Shown piece by piece: positions 1 to 10,667 of a stretch of 64,000 nt of DNA (the first letter of the stretch is position 1; every line of letters begins with the position of its first letter). The translations under genes and the position numbers were made by a program. Under the pieces are notes generated by a model. The model was not told the origin of the DNA and ran no database searches. It was given only the letters and a program-made list of their open reading frames with translations. Source of the stretch: Chionoecetes opilio (taxonomy: Eukaryota > Arthropoda > Malacostraca > Decapoda > Majidae). Location: assembly GCA_016584305.1 (NCBI GenBank), contig JACEEZ010018903.1, forward strand, positions 42,475-106,474, in the 5' to 3' direction.

Positions 1-447
1 AGTATTTTTGGACGTATCGGCTCCAGGCGCTCTTCCTTGAAGGCTTGATATGCATCCTCTCCTATTCTGTAGGCCCCTAGAAGGTCTTTGGCAACTTCTG
101 GTGGTGCTGTAGTCGCAGTTGACAAACTGACAAGATCTCCTTGCTCTGCGTTGAAGGGGTTCAACCAGCTGGTCTCCATCAGTTGAACTAAAGATTGGAC
201 ATCGGCCTCATCTCTTCTAATCCTGGGCATCTGTAGGTCTGGGTGGCTGAAGTCAGTATACTTTTGGCCTACTACCATGGCCCTGAGCTGCCTCAAGTAT
301 CTGCTGCGATACTCCGATGTCAGGTAGTACCTGGCGACAGCTCCACCTTTCAGGCTGAAGCCTTTTGTGCCCCCTGGTGTCTGGGTGTCTTTGTTGATCG
401 TCTCTTCGATGGTCTGGTCCACAGGAATCCGTCCAAAGGGATTCTTG
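1..447 (-). CDS. Partial exon of an uncharacterised, possibly element-associated protein
   Basis: The minus strand is open for about 149 codons from 447 to the window edge with no methionine start, so this is an internal exon of a gene continuing to the left. A plausible splice acceptor (TAG at 448-450) precedes the frame, and an in-frame TGA lies just upstream at 474-476. The product begins KNPFGRIPVDQTIEETINKD and continues through a PGGTKGFSLKGGAVARYYL segment and a SEYRSRYLRQLR segment; composition is soluble and charged, with no membrane segment. The NPFGRIPVDQTIEE...PGGTKGFSL pattern resembles proteins seen repeatedly in invertebrate genomes (from memory, no search). I do not know their function and they may be carried by a mobile element. 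Confidence 0.6.
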
Positions 448-1134
448 CTACCGATCACAAATATCACAAAAAATCACCAAATATGAAATAAACCCCTAAA
501 TATGGGGAAACTTGAAATATACATCGGAATAACTCTTGTAGAGAATCAAATTAGCTACAAGAGCTGTTGGAATATATTTTTCAATTTCTCCCATATTTAG
601 GGATTTATTCCAGATTTATGGGAAAATACCCAAAATTATTTTTTTTAGGGTAAATCCCAAAATATGAGGAAATTTGAAAAATACCTAGGAACAACTCTGG
701 TAGAGAATCAAATTCTACATAGGTGTCCAAAGTTTCGCAACGATCGTGTGATTGATTTTAAAGAAAATGAGGAAAACCCCGAGCGTCACGCTGAAAATCT
801 TTTTTTATGGGTAGCACCCCCATTGCATCAAAAAATCAGACTAAGCTACCAGTGCGGGAAGGCTATCATATCTTAATGTATTTACAGTCACTCTATAAAC
901 ATTTTAGTACCATTCGTGTTTAGTCACCCCAGGTGGTACCGATATCTGGCCTGGCTCATGGACTAACTCATTTAAGCATTATTCCATAAGGGTGCAATAT
1001 AAAAGTGCGATTTTGCATAGTAAGAATTGCTCAAATGCAAAAATGGAGAGATAAAATCGTCTTAGAATTCCATTTTACATAGGAAATTGGCATGCCAAAG
1101 TTGAGAAAAAGAATTTTTGTTATACGGCGTACCC

Positions 1135-1135
<1 letters not shown>
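448..1135. other. Non-coding stretch with an internal duplicated block
   Basis: No convincing gene. About 55 bp at 502-556 (AAATATGGGGAAACTTGAAA onward) recur in diverged form at 660-716 (AAATATGAGGAAATTTGAAA onward). Both contain the GTAGAGAATCAAATT string, so this is a local duplication. A short stem (CTCTTGTAG/CTACAAGAG) lies at about 532-562. The small ORF at 664-876 has no recognisable features. Confidence 0.5.

Positions 1136-1221
<86 letters not shown>
1136..1221. repeat. (TA)n microsatellite
   Basis: Uninterrupted TA dinucleotides, ending directly at the left boundary of the next element. Confidence 0.95.
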
Positions 1222-1224
<3 letters not shown>

Positions 1225-1907
1225 TCCGAGGCCATTACCCACCCCCGGACGTCTATCCTACTCTAGTATTTACTGTCCGGCAACCACCAATATCAACTAC
1301 CCCGCCCCGGACTTTTACGTCACTTTGTTGTTGTTTTTAGGGCTGCGAGGATCCCTTGGGGAACACTATGAGCCCTGGTGATGTCCTATGATGCTATCAC
1401 AGGTGCTGTAGTTGACCTGTCTTCCTCAGGAAGGCACAGGTGAGGCGGATGACAGCGTGTTGCCGGGAGGGGTGGACGCCAGTCCCCGCCAGCAGGGTGG
1501 GCAGGTCACAGGTGGCGACGTTCAGGGCGATGAGTTGAGAGCGTAGCACTACACGGTGGGAGTGGAAGCGCGGACACTGCAGCAGAAAGTGTTCAATAGT
1601 CTCAAGAGACGCTCCTGCACCAGGGGCAGTGGGGGTCAGGAGACTGACGGAGGTGGTGCAGGTGAACCGTGAGTGTCGTGTGCCCAAATGTAAATAATAC
1701 GAAAACTGAGCATGCGGTGAGCATCCTCACCTGGCGGGAGGCGCGGACACTGACCAGGGGTGACAGGATACGCTCGGACCGCCGGAAAACTTGGTCGATT
1801 GACGGACTGGACCAGGCATTTGTCCGGGACTGACATATCGCCGCACCTCGGATCTTGTCAGGCAAATCCGATATCCGGGAAATGGAGGTTCGAGAAATCG
1901 AGGGTTG
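1222..1907. mobile_element. CCGGAC-rich TIR element carrying a LINE tail, copy 1
   Basis: A non-autonomous element rich in CCGGAC/GTCCGG motifs, bounded by (TA)n on both sides. The right end (CGAGGGTTGTA) matches the inverted end of copy 2 at 3754; the left terminus is shorter than in the copies near 4334 and 63100. The interior is a minus-strand LINE 3' end: coding remnant, stop at 1397, then a tail with AACAACAAC (minus strand, about 1328-1338). The same arrangement in three copies shows the LINE piece was captured before the element spread. Confidence 0.6.
1397..1865 (-). pseudogene. LINE ORF2 C-terminal remnant
   Basis: The minus strand encodes a non-LTR retrotransposon C-terminus with the cysteine-histidine pattern CPWC...ETIEHFLLQC, typical of the post-reverse-transcriptase region of LINE ORF2. 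The pattern is split between two frames: the part with CPWC (1602-1865) and the part with ETIEHFLLQCPRFHSHR to the stop (1397-1687) need a frameshift near 1605-1620. No reverse transcriptase domain remains. The LINE clade is unresolved. Confidence 0.6.
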
Positions 1908-1908
1908 T

Positions 1909-1955
<47 letters not shown>

Positions 1956-1995
1956 TATATATATATTTTATATATATATATATATATTATATATA
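1908..1995. repeat. (TA)n microsatellite
   Basis: Interrupted TA dinucleotides between two TIR elements; the TA at 1994-1995 directly precedes the next element. Confidence 0.95.
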
Positions 1996-2264
1996 CAGTG
2001 GTACCTTGACTTACGAGTGCCCCAGCTTACGAGTTTTAAAGAGTTACGACAGCCGCTTGGTCAATTTTTTGCTTTGAGTTGCGGCCAAAATCAGAAGTTA
2101 AAAGCGATTTAATTTTTTTTTTTTTTTTGTTTTGTTACGAGCGAGCTTCAGATACGCCCGCCGCTAGTGGCGCAGCGACGCCACAACATCCACCCAACAT
2201 CCCGCGTCTCACTCGTTCACTTCACGTGGTTACCTCGCCATGGAAGCATCTCTGTTGTGTGTGC

Positions 2265-3438
2265 TCACACAATCCATCCATCCTTGGGGGCATACGCCAG
2301 GGGGCGCGTCGCCTCGCCCACCCTACGACGCCACTCCCGGGGGTCACCACGCGCGAGTTCCCATGCAGGCTCCTTTCCCATACCAAGCAGCTCTCGACAA
2401 GAAACATCAACTTTCCCCAGCCACGAGCCTTGTGGGCGCCCCCTTGGCCTCCTCCACGCCGGATTGTCTCCTACAGATACAACCCGATGGGAAGGATCGG
2501 TTTCAGGGTAGCGTGCCACATGCCCATATAGCCCAAGTTGGTGCTGACGGACTATGCAGGTAATGGGCCTCGATTCAGTCTCACGGTGCAATCGCTGATT
2601 TGACACGTAATCATCCCAGCGATACCCCATGATTCTGCGAAGACACTTATTACCAAAGGCATTGATTCGTCTCTTCAAGTCACTATTTAGTGTCCATGTC
2701 TCACAACCATAGAGTAAGACAGGGATCACAAGCCACTTGAAGATCCAGATCTTTGTCCTCCTGCACAGGTACCGACAACGCCAAATACTCCCGCTGAGCG
2801 AGTCCATAACACCGTGGGCTATGCCAATCCGCCGTAAGACTTCTTGACGTGACCCGCCGTCATTATGGACTGCGCTACCAAGGTATGTAAAACTTTCCAA
2901 GATCTCAATGTCCTCGCCGCACGCATGAACAGACTGTACTGCTTCATCTAGTAAGTCTCCAAACACCTGGACCTTGGTCTTGAGCCAGGAGACCTCAAGT
3001 CCCAAAGGCTTTGCCTCCTCGTGCAGCGCCTCGAGAGCCATCACCAGGACCTCCAGCGACTCAGCAGAGATTACTGCATCATCGGCAAAAACAAGATCAG
3101 TGATCTTGGTGTTGCCGACGGATGCTCCACAATCACTTTGATCTACAACCTTGTCCAATACCCAGTCCATACAAGCGTTGAAAAGTGATGGGGCAAGGAC
3201 GCACCCTTGCCTCACTCCTGTATTCACAGGAAAGAAGCCGGATACACCTGCCCCACACTTCACAGCACTCTCAGTCCCAGAATACAGACCAGTTATCAAA
3301 CCAATAGTCCTTGCAGGAATCCCTCAAAGTCGCAGAAGATCCCAGAGTGACTCACGATGCACTGAGTCAAACGCCTTCTTGAGATCAACACAGGCTGCAA
3401 GCTTCCCCTGTCCAAACTCACGTCGGCGTTCCACCACA
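2265..3438 (-). pseudogene. RTE-type reverse transcriptase, C-terminal two-thirds, one nonsense codon
   Basis: Reading the minus strand from 3438, the frame shows the catalytic motif A block (DLKKAFDSVHR). It then hits an in-frame TGA (near 3325) and reopens as a 344-codon frame ending at 2265. That frame carries TGVRQGCVLAPSLFN, the FADD active-site box (VFADDAV), thumb-region LLYGCETWTL and a C-terminal GHVARYPETDPSHR. It would reverse-transcribe element RNA at the target site. The single stop and the absent endonuclease and N-terminus make it non-autonomous. The last codons run past the LINE border into the host element. Confidence 0.8.
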
Positions 3439-3440
3439 CA
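2272..3440 (-). mobile_element. RTE-like LINE, 5'-truncated, with 9-bp target duplication
   Basis: A minus-strand non-LTR retrotransposon fragment inserted in the Tigger-like element. The 9-bp direct repeat GCTCACACA lies at 2263-2271 and 3441-3449, giving exact borders. The 3' end has a short tetranucleotide tail (ATGG repeats on the minus strand), and sister copies end in ATTG or TTGA repeats; microsatellite tails are characteristic of the RTE clade. Only the C-terminal part of the reverse transcriptase ORF is present and the endonuclease is missing. Confidence 0.8.
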
Positions 3441-3644
3441 GCTCACACAGGCGAATGCAAATGGCGGAGGGTGAGTGCAGCAGTCCAGTCATATAGGTAC
3501 AGTAAAAAAATGGGGTGTTTTTGGGGCTGGATTGGATTAATGGTATTTCAATTAATTGCAATGGGGAAAACTGATTTGATATACCAGCAAATTGAGTTAC
3601 CAGCTCGATCATAGAACGAATTAAACTCGTAAGTCAAGGTACCA

Positions 3645-3647
<3 letters not shown>

Positions 3648-3709
<62 letters not shown>

Positions 3710-3753
3710 TATATATATATATATATATCATATATATATATATATATACTATA
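3648..3753. repeat. (TA)n microsatellite
   Basis: TA dinucleotides with a few interruptions, separating two TIR elements. Confidence 0.95.
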
Positions 3754-4226
3754 CAAACCTCAATTTCCTGGACCTCCATTTCCCGGTTATCGGATTTGCC
3801 GGACAAAATCCGATTGTCCGGGGATATGTCAGTCTCGGACAATTTTTTTTTTTTTTTTTTTTTTTAATTGAAATGCCTGGTGCTGGTCGTAAATTGACAA
3901 AGTTGTCCGGCGGTCCGAGCGTCTCCTGTCACCCCTGGTCAGTGTCCGCACCTCTCGCCAGGTGGCAGCATGCTCAGCGGTCGTATTGTTTACATTTGGA
4001 CACACAACACTCACAGTTCACCTGCACAGCCTCCGTTAGTCCCCTGACCCCCACTGCCCCTGGTGCAGGAACGTCTCTTGAGACTATTGAACACTTTCTG
4101 CTGCCTCCCGCCAGGTGGCAGCATGCTCAGCGGATGTAAAAGTCCGAGGCGGGGTAGTTGATATTGGCGGTTGCCGGACAGTAAATACTAGAGTAGGATA
4201 AACGTCCGGGGGTGGGTAATGGCATC

Positions 4227-4262
<36 letters not shown>

Positions 4263-4334
4263 GTTGCGATTCCCAGACTTTTGCGGTTCCCGGACCAGTG
4301 TTCCCCCTATTAGTCTGGGAAAACGAGGTTTGTG
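3754..4334. mobile_element. CCGGAC-rich TIR element carrying a LINE tail, copy 2
   Basis: The inverted copy of the element at 1222-1907. The ends pair as CAAACCTC (3754) and GAGGTTTG (about 4325-4332). Inside, on the plus strand, is the LINE remnant with TASVSPLTPTAPGAG and ETIEHFLL; a 25-bp block (CGCCAGGTGGCAGCATGCTC onward) occurs twice (about 3956 and 4108), so the LINE part has been internally rearranged. Poly-T runs lie at 3842-3866 and 4209-4240. A short plus-strand frame beginning MPGAGRKLTKL at 3873 vaguely resembles a Tigger-type N-terminus, but it is too short to call. Confidence 0.65.
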
Positions 4335-4790
<456 letters not shown>

Positions 4791-5600
4791 AGCAGTTGAC
4801 CATCAGTAATCCGGCAATCAATATTCCAGTGCCATCAGTTTTCTGGGATGAATTTCGGAGCAGTTACAAATTTCCCGGGTTGGCGTGCCACAGTTCTTGG
4901 GAGGCCTCTTATTCTTTTTCTTCTTCTTGTGACCTTTTCTGCTTAGTAGCACTTTGTAGGTCGTCTGTCAAGCTCGTGCTCGAGCTTGTCACATATCTTC
5001 CTTCTTTGCCCCTCTGTAGCCCTTTCTGTCCCTGCCAATGCAAGGCGCCTGTTCCCTGGCAATGTTTGTTTTGATGGCGCTGGACCCAAACCAGAAGCAG
5101 CTGTGTGCTCACCTTCCCACAGGAAATCAACGTTGCAGTGGTACAGGTGGAAACAGAAACCAGAGGGGGTGACCTGGCATGTAGGAGACTGGGGGAGTAA
5201 GTTACTCTATAAAGCAAGAACAGGCACCTTGGAAGTCAACGGAAGGAACAGGGAACTGGAGAACCAGAATTGTAGCTGCAGGGTAGGAGAGAAAGAAACT
5301 GTAGAACATGTCATTGTGGAATGCAACAAGTATAGGAGTCAGAGGGAAAGGCTTATAGCATCAATAGTAACAGTCCTAGGCAGAGAGGAGTGGGACGGGA
5401 GACTAGAGCAGAAAGACGGGGCCCTGTGTACGGGGCCCTGTATAGACAGCATAGAGAGTCAGGGGACAAAACATCAATAATCCAGAAATTTCAAAAATCC
5501 GGCAGTCCTAAGGTCCCGTGGCTGCCGCATTAGTGATGGGCAACCTGTATATATAGTCCAGGGGTCCTGGAACCAAACCTATAGTTTACCATTAGTTACC

Positions 5601-5601
<1 letters not shown>
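4791..5601. mobile_element. Composite element remnant with LINE C-terminus
   Basis: The ends resemble a TIR MITE: AATCCGGCAATC near 4809 and an inverted-looking AAAAATCCGGCAG near 5494. The middle is LINE-derived. At 5553-5600 a block (GGGTCCTGGAACCAAACCTA onward) is nearly identical to sequence at 29953-29997 inside another Tigger-like element, so this stretch is a patchwork of transposon pieces. Borders are uncertain. Confidence 0.45.
5150..5479 (+). pseudogene. LINE ORF2 C-terminal fragment
   Basis: The plus strand encodes ...NCSCRVGEKETVEHVIVEC NKYRSQRERL..., a CxC...ETVEHV...EC pattern typical of the cysteine-histidine region after the reverse transcriptase of LINEs. It stays open to a stop after 5477. 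Everything upstream, including the reverse transcriptase, is missing. It is a different family from the LINE tail in the CCGGAC elements. Confidence 0.55.

Positions 5602-5647
<46 letters not shown>
5602..5647. repeat. (TA)n microsatellite
   Basis: TA dinucleotides directly before the TTAGGGTG terminus of the next element. Confidence 0.95.
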
Positions 5648-5651
<4 letters not shown>

Positions 5652-7150
5652 GGTGCCCCTTATTTGATGGGAATTTTGATTTTTGGGAATTTTACCCGGG
5701 ACGGGCGGTGAAAGAGTTCCATTTGCTGGAAGAACAACGTCTGTAGAGATCTGTCTAGCAATAGTAATATTTAGGGTCGCGCAATGAGGTTGAAGTTTAT
5801 TATTTTTTGTAAGAATTGGACATTTTCTGTGCCGATAGAGGTCATTTTCAAAATGATTTGTCACTAACAAATATGAATGTTACATTATTTGAGGTAATAA
5901 ACGTAGTTGTCAGCACGTTTCATTTCCCAGCGTTGATTCTGGGTCCCCCTCTTGTTCAGTAGTAGCCCCTCTAGGGCGGGCGCCCATCTCCCACGCATTG
6001 TTGCCTAGCTCACAGTCTCCGGGGACTTTCAGCCATCGGGGTATTTCCTCCGGTGTTCCTCCACGACTAGGAGGAGGAACTGCTTCTGCTCTTAGTTCTT
6101 GGTGAGGACCAGGTTGAAGTCCTGCATCAGGGCGACGCCTCGCTCAGCAAAGTCGTTCACAGTGCGCAGTTCCTTGACGCAGACGGCGGCGGCGTATCAC
6201 GGATTGTCGGGGCACACTGTTGGGTCCACTGCCAGAACACCCGCATCCAACCCAAGGATCTCGAAGAAGGACGGCGTGACAGAAGTCACGAAACTTGCAA
6301 CAGTTTTCTTTGCCAGATCAGTGGATGTAATCTCGACCGTTGCTCGTCGAGGAGAGTCGTCGGAGCCCTCTTGCTCCTGCAGAGCCCTCATCATCTCCCG
6401 CTTTGTCTCAATGGCCAGGTGATCGTCAAAGAATGCAAGAACAGCTCTCCTCTCACTCAAGTACCAGCGACGGCACCCGAAGACCGTTGCCGTCGCCGTG
6501 GCCACGGCTTCATCGGGGTAGGACGCCAACATCTTGAGCAGTTGGAGGTCTCGTGCCGGGCCCGCAGTCGGGGATGTCGCACGGAACCAAGACGACACGT
6601 ACGTCGAGACGGCGAAAGCGACGAGGCGTCAAATTCCAGATGTCTCTCCTGCAGTGAGGCGGAACTGCTCTGCATCAGGGAACAGGTAGATCTTGATGGC
6701 GTAAATGATTTTTGCCATCCAGCGGGCACGGTGGAGGGCACCAGGACGCAATATCCTGATCCCACGCAGCGGCTGTCTGCCCGGGACGACCAGCGACAGC
6801 TCCAGCAGTTATGCCTGCCCGGTTGACATGTTTTAACCTATTGACGAAATCCAGTCCGAAACGTGACCTAGCGAGGCGGTGGCCAGAGATACTTTCACCA
6901 CACAACCAGTACAAACATATTTGAAAGGGCTTCCTTGATTCAAAGCTGTGACATACAAGCCAAAATGTCAGCATGTATTATTATAATAAACCAAGAACCG
7001 TAGTAAAATGACTGTGAAATAGGTCACATTTTTGACACCTAACTATACAAAAATTTCAAAAATATTTTGCACACGTCGTTTTTTGAGTAAATGCATCAAT
7101 ATGACTGCCCGGCCCGGTTGTCATTCGAAAATTGTCAAATAAGAGACACC

Positions 7151-7153
<3 letters not shown>
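5648..7153. mobile_element. TTAGGGTG TIR transposon (unclassified), 1.5 kb
   Basis: The left terminus TTAGGGTGCCCCTTATTTGA pairs imperfectly with the right terminus TCAAATAAGAGACACCCTAA, and TA flanks both sides. The body carries a degenerate minus-strand ORF of a recognisable TE-associated family. The subterminal right segment (GCATCAATATGACTGCCCGG at 7092) is a single copy of the sequence that seeds the tandem array at 20391-20698. The superfamily cannot be assigned: the TA duplication suggests a mariner-like integration habit, but no DDE signature is visible. Confidence 0.7.
6031..6598 (-). pseudogene. Broken ORF of an uncharacterised transposon-associated protein
   Basis: The minus strand from 6598 reads through WYLSERRAVLAFFDDHLAIE, then SFFEILGLDAGVLAVDPT, then an in-frame stop at 6197-6199. 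The same frame continues as VKELRTVNDFAERGVALMQD, a second stop at 6092-6094, and EQKQFLLLVVEEHRRKYPD. The conserved NDFAERGVALMQDFN...EEHRRKYPD stretch recurs, in my recollection, in many invertebrate predicted proteins of unknown function. Its position inside a TIR element suggests a transposase or accessory protein. No catalytic motif is identified. Two stops make this copy inactive. Confidence 0.55.
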
Positions 7154-7182
<29 letters not shown>

Positions 7183-7232
7183 CTATATATATATTATATA
7201 TATATATATATATATTAATATATATATATATA
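7154..7232. repeat. (TA)n microsatellite
   Basis: TA dinucleotides separating two TTAGGGTG elements. Confidence 0.95.
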
Positions 7233-8233
7233 TTAGGGTGGTCCACCAAAAAAAAAATCTACTTTATTCCTCCACAAGGTTATTTTGTTGTCCATTACCC
7301 ATAGGTTACAAGCCTATGAAATTTAATGGCGATAAAACTTAATTTACAGGTCGCCCCATCATCTCGCTTTCTATCATAGGATTTAACCCGGAAAATATCA
7401 CATACCCGAATTGGAGCACTTCCCGACATCACAGACCCAAATGGTGTTGATTTCTGAATTCTCCGGGGTTGATACTATACCATAGACCACTTTTTATTAA
7501 CTTAAATTGATATACAGCTGTCTGAATGCTGAATTTCATTATTCGGTTTTCATACCGTATATTATGGGTAGGCCATACCCTGGTTAGGGTACTTTTAATG
7601 GAGATAGAACAAAATGGTTTGCATTTTTGAACTCAGAAGGGACGATTTACACATAGAAATGCTTTCATATTTCATTTATTTACTAAAACCTGCAAAATAT
7701 GACAGAAAATTTCAATTTCTCTATTTTCCTATAGAAAAACTATTTTTTTGGCAATATTTTGTGAATTGTCAATAAATCAGTGTCGATGAAACCACTTCTA
7801 TGTGTAAATTAACCCTTCTGAGTTCAAAAATGCGAACCATTTTGCTTTATCTCTACTAGAAGTACCCTAACCAGGGTATGGCCTACCCCTAAAATTTACT
7901 GTGAAAACCAAATAATGAAATTCAGCATTCAGACAGCTGTATATCAGTTTTTAGTTGATAAAATGTTGTCTATGGGGCTATCAACCCCGGAGAATTAAGA
8001 AATCAACACCATTTGGGTCTGTGATGTAGGGAAGTGCTCCAATTCTGGTATGTGATATTTTCCGGGTTAAATCCTATGATAGAATGCGAGATGATGGGAC
8101 GACCTCTAAATATCATTGTATCGCCATGAAATTTTGCACACAAGGAGAGGAATGCAACACAAAAAAAAGCAGCCGTGTGGAGAAAGGACCAGTGCACTTT
8201 GAAATTTTACCCCCTCTTCTTGGACCACCCTAA
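7233..8233. mobile_element. TTAGGGTGGTCC foldback element, 1.0 kb
   Basis: The termini TTAGGGTGGTCC (7233) and GGACCACCCTAA (ending 8233) are perfect inverted repeats with TA on both sides. The two halves are inverted repeats almost throughout. For example AACCCGGAAAATATCACATA at 7384 pairs with TATGTGATATTTTCCGGGTT at 8049, and ACTCAGAAGGG at 7631 pairs with CCCTTCTGAGT at 7813. The unpaired centre is only about 100 bp (around 7690-7790). There is no coding sequence. A transcript would fold into a long hairpin. A degenerate second copy lies at 34831-35896. Confidence 0.85.
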
Positions 8234-8372
<139 letters not shown>

Positions 8373-8589
8373 TATACACACACTATTAATACACTTGTAT
8401 ATTATAAAAATTATATAAATGGATAAATGGATATAGTATAAATATAGTATGATTAGCCCTATACTGGCATGGCCCTGGGCCTCTGAATGGTCCTGTGCAG
8501 GAACACTGAAGTGCCAGACAATACTTTTCTTGCACATTTTTGTCAGTATATTAATTGTATTTCATGCCATGGTAAAAAGAATGTCTATA

Positions 8590-8913
8590 CAGCTAAGTAT
8601 TAATTATCCGACCTTGGGGGGACCGAAGGTAGGTCGGATAATTGGAATAGTCGGATGTTGGGATATCACAGTAACCATAAACGTAAGGACAAAATGGTAT
8701 AGAACATAAAAGATGCAGCTCTTGAAGGCCGAGCCAGTGGTAGACGCCAAAGTAATATTCATGCATAAATAAAGCCACAAATCAATGTTTTCTATAAACT
8801 ATAAAAAAACTAAGTAAAATAAATGGCCAAAACAAGACACAATGTGGTGGTGAAAAAAGTTGGTTGTTTGGACAAGTCGGATGTTTGGAGGTCGGATGTT
8901 GGGAATTTGGCTG
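8590..8913. mobile_element. 324-bp Tigger-like MITE with exact empty site
   Basis: The ends CAGCTAAGTATTAATTATCC and (inverted) CAGCCAAATTCCCAACATCC are imperfect TIRs, with TA at 8588-8589 and 8914-8915. Copy B reads ATGTCTATACCGTGATTG at 21075-21093 with a single TA and no element, so this is a genuine insertion after the duplication. TCGGAT/ATCCGA motifs recur through the body. There is no coding capacity. Confidence 0.85.
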
Positions 8914-9276
8914 TACCGTGATTGTCAGTATTACACATCGATATCTAATTGTTTTGAGCACTTAGAATGGCCTAGCATCGTTTTCTAACTTATAGATGGA
9001 CTTGACATCAAACTGAAAAGGTTAGGGCGCCATGAAAACGTTATTAGAATATTTATTTGTAAGAGCCATTTCCCGATGTGCGTGCAGGATCTCTAATTAA
9101 CGGTTACATGGACGTGTGTGTATGTCCTGCACCTACATCTCCATGTCCTTATATACCAATTATTCCTTGCATAAAGCTCCATGAATGCTGGTTGTGATTC
9201 ATCCTCCAACTAATGCACCTGACCCCTTGACCACCCTCTTAGGTTGATAGTATTCGCGTATTAACATAGTAAATAT

Positions 9277-9613
9277 TTGGGGAGGCGGTAGCGGAGTGGT
9301 TAGAGTCTCCGACTGGCGTTCTCGGTGACCCGAGTTCGATCCCCGAAGAAACCCAAAACCTTTCTGCCCCGTGGAGTGGCCTAAGAACACCCACATGCCC
9401 TGCCCATTAACTCTACCTTCGACTGCGAGTGCCTGGGAGGACACAGGGGGGCGGCATGAGCCTCACAGGCGTCACTATAAGAAACCTGCCTGCGCCACCA
9501 ACGGGCGAGGACCAACCATCAGAGCCCTCAAGTGAACCTCCAGAGCCTACCATCCGAGCCCTGGGTCACCACTGCCTACAGGCGCTATAGGCACAAATGT
9601 AAAAAAAAAAAAA
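9277..9613 (+). mobile_element. tRNA-derived SINE, copy 1
   Basis: It starts GGGGAGGCGGTAGCGGAGTG with an A-box-like GTAGCGGAGTGGTTAGAG and a B-box-like GAGTTCGATCC, and ends in a 13-base A run. It is absent from the matching position of copy B (21438), confirming insertion. The second copy at 27738-28063 has the same body and a longer A tail. Pol III transcription from the internal boxes is expected for such elements. Confidence 0.8.
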
Positions 9614-9894
9614 TGCCTCCTTCCTCTCAACATGATGGAGTGGTGTTGATAACTGCCAGGATATCTGTGGCTGTGGAACGCCGCAGCCTCCTATTCCTCG
9701 TGAATCTTGTCTTAGGTTGGCACTTGGTCGTGGTGGAGTCTGGAGAGGCTCAACCTCGTGTTGGAGCCCAGAGAGACTGAGGAAATGTTGGTATTTATGC
9801 CCTGCGATAGGGCTTCTAAAAGACTCTTTGTTGTAATAGGACATACACACTAAAAAAAAAACTTATAACTCTGCTCGATAGCGGCTCTGGCCTT
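9614..9894. other. Duplicated segment A, part shared with 21441-21730
   Basis: Single-copy sequence within the duplicated segment, matching copy B with few changes. Open frames on both strands are conserved between the copies, but none has a recognised domain and the SINE interrupts the minus-strand frame in A. Confidence 0.5.
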
Positions 9895-10608
9895 GCCGGG
9901 TTATGCAATATGCCGGGTTATGCAATATGCCGGGTTATGCAATATGCCGGGTTATGCAATATGCCGGGTTATGCAATATGCCGGGTTATGCAATATGCCG
10001 GGTTATGCAATATGCCGGGTTATGCAATATGCCGGGTTATGCAATATGCAGGGTTATGCAATATGCAGGGTTATGCAATATGCAGGGTTATGCAATATGC
10101 AGGGTTATGCAATATGCCGGGTTATGCAATATGCCGGGTTATGCAATATGCAGGGTTATGCAATATGCAGGGTTATGCAATATGCCGAGTTATGCAATAT
10201 GCCGGGTTATGCAATATGCAGGGTTATGCAATATCCCGGGCTATGCAATATGCCGGGTTATGCAATATGCAGGGTTATGCAATATGCCGGGTTATGCAAT
10301 ATGCAGGGTTATGCAATATGCCGGGTTATGCAATATCCCGGGTTATGCAATATGCCGGGTTATGCAATATGCAGGGTTATGCAATATGCCGGGTTATGCA
10401 ATATGCAGGGTTATGCAATATGCAGGGTTATGCAATATGCAGGGTTATGCAATATGCCGGGTTATGCAATATGCCGGGTTATGCAATATGCCGGGTTATG
10501 CAATATGCCGGGTTATGCAATATGCCGGGTTATGCAATATGCCGGGTTATGCAATATGCCGGGTTATGCAATATGCAGGGTTATGCAATATGCCGGGTTA
10601 TGCAAATG
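9895..10608. repeat. 17-bp minisatellite, about 42 copies
   Basis: Tandem units of ATGCAATATGCCGGGTT with C/A variation at one site (GCCGGG versus GCAGGG). The unit is not a multiple of three, so all three forward frames translate to the same 17-residue cycle and are open by arithmetic, not by selection. The matching place in copy B (21723-21740) has only about one unit. Confidence 0.95.
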
Positions 10609-10667
10609 CCCTCCTGATATGGGTAAGAATTCAAAATTGTGTGTATACACTGTACCTTGAAAATGCC

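Larger units (their letters stand above)
1996..3647. mobile_element. Tigger/pogo-like TIR element, copy 1, with a nested LINE
   Basis: Termini are inverted: CAGTGGTACCTTGACTTACG at 1996 and its complement ending CAAGGTACCACTG at 3647. The inner arm ACTCGTAAGTCAAGG is also shared. The CAGTGG terminus and insertion next to TA fit the Tigger/pogo branch of Tc1/mariner; this assignment is from terminus style only, because no transposase is present. A 5'-truncated RTE-like LINE with its own 9-bp target duplication lies inside. Removing it leaves a non-autonomous element of roughly 0.5 kb. A second copy lies at 61433-63806. Confidence 0.75.

Noticed and set aside
9277..9345. tRNA gene
   Set aside because: A and B boxes are present but the sequence continues into a conserved body and poly-A tail and is dispersed; it is a SINE head and does not fold as a full cloverleaf.
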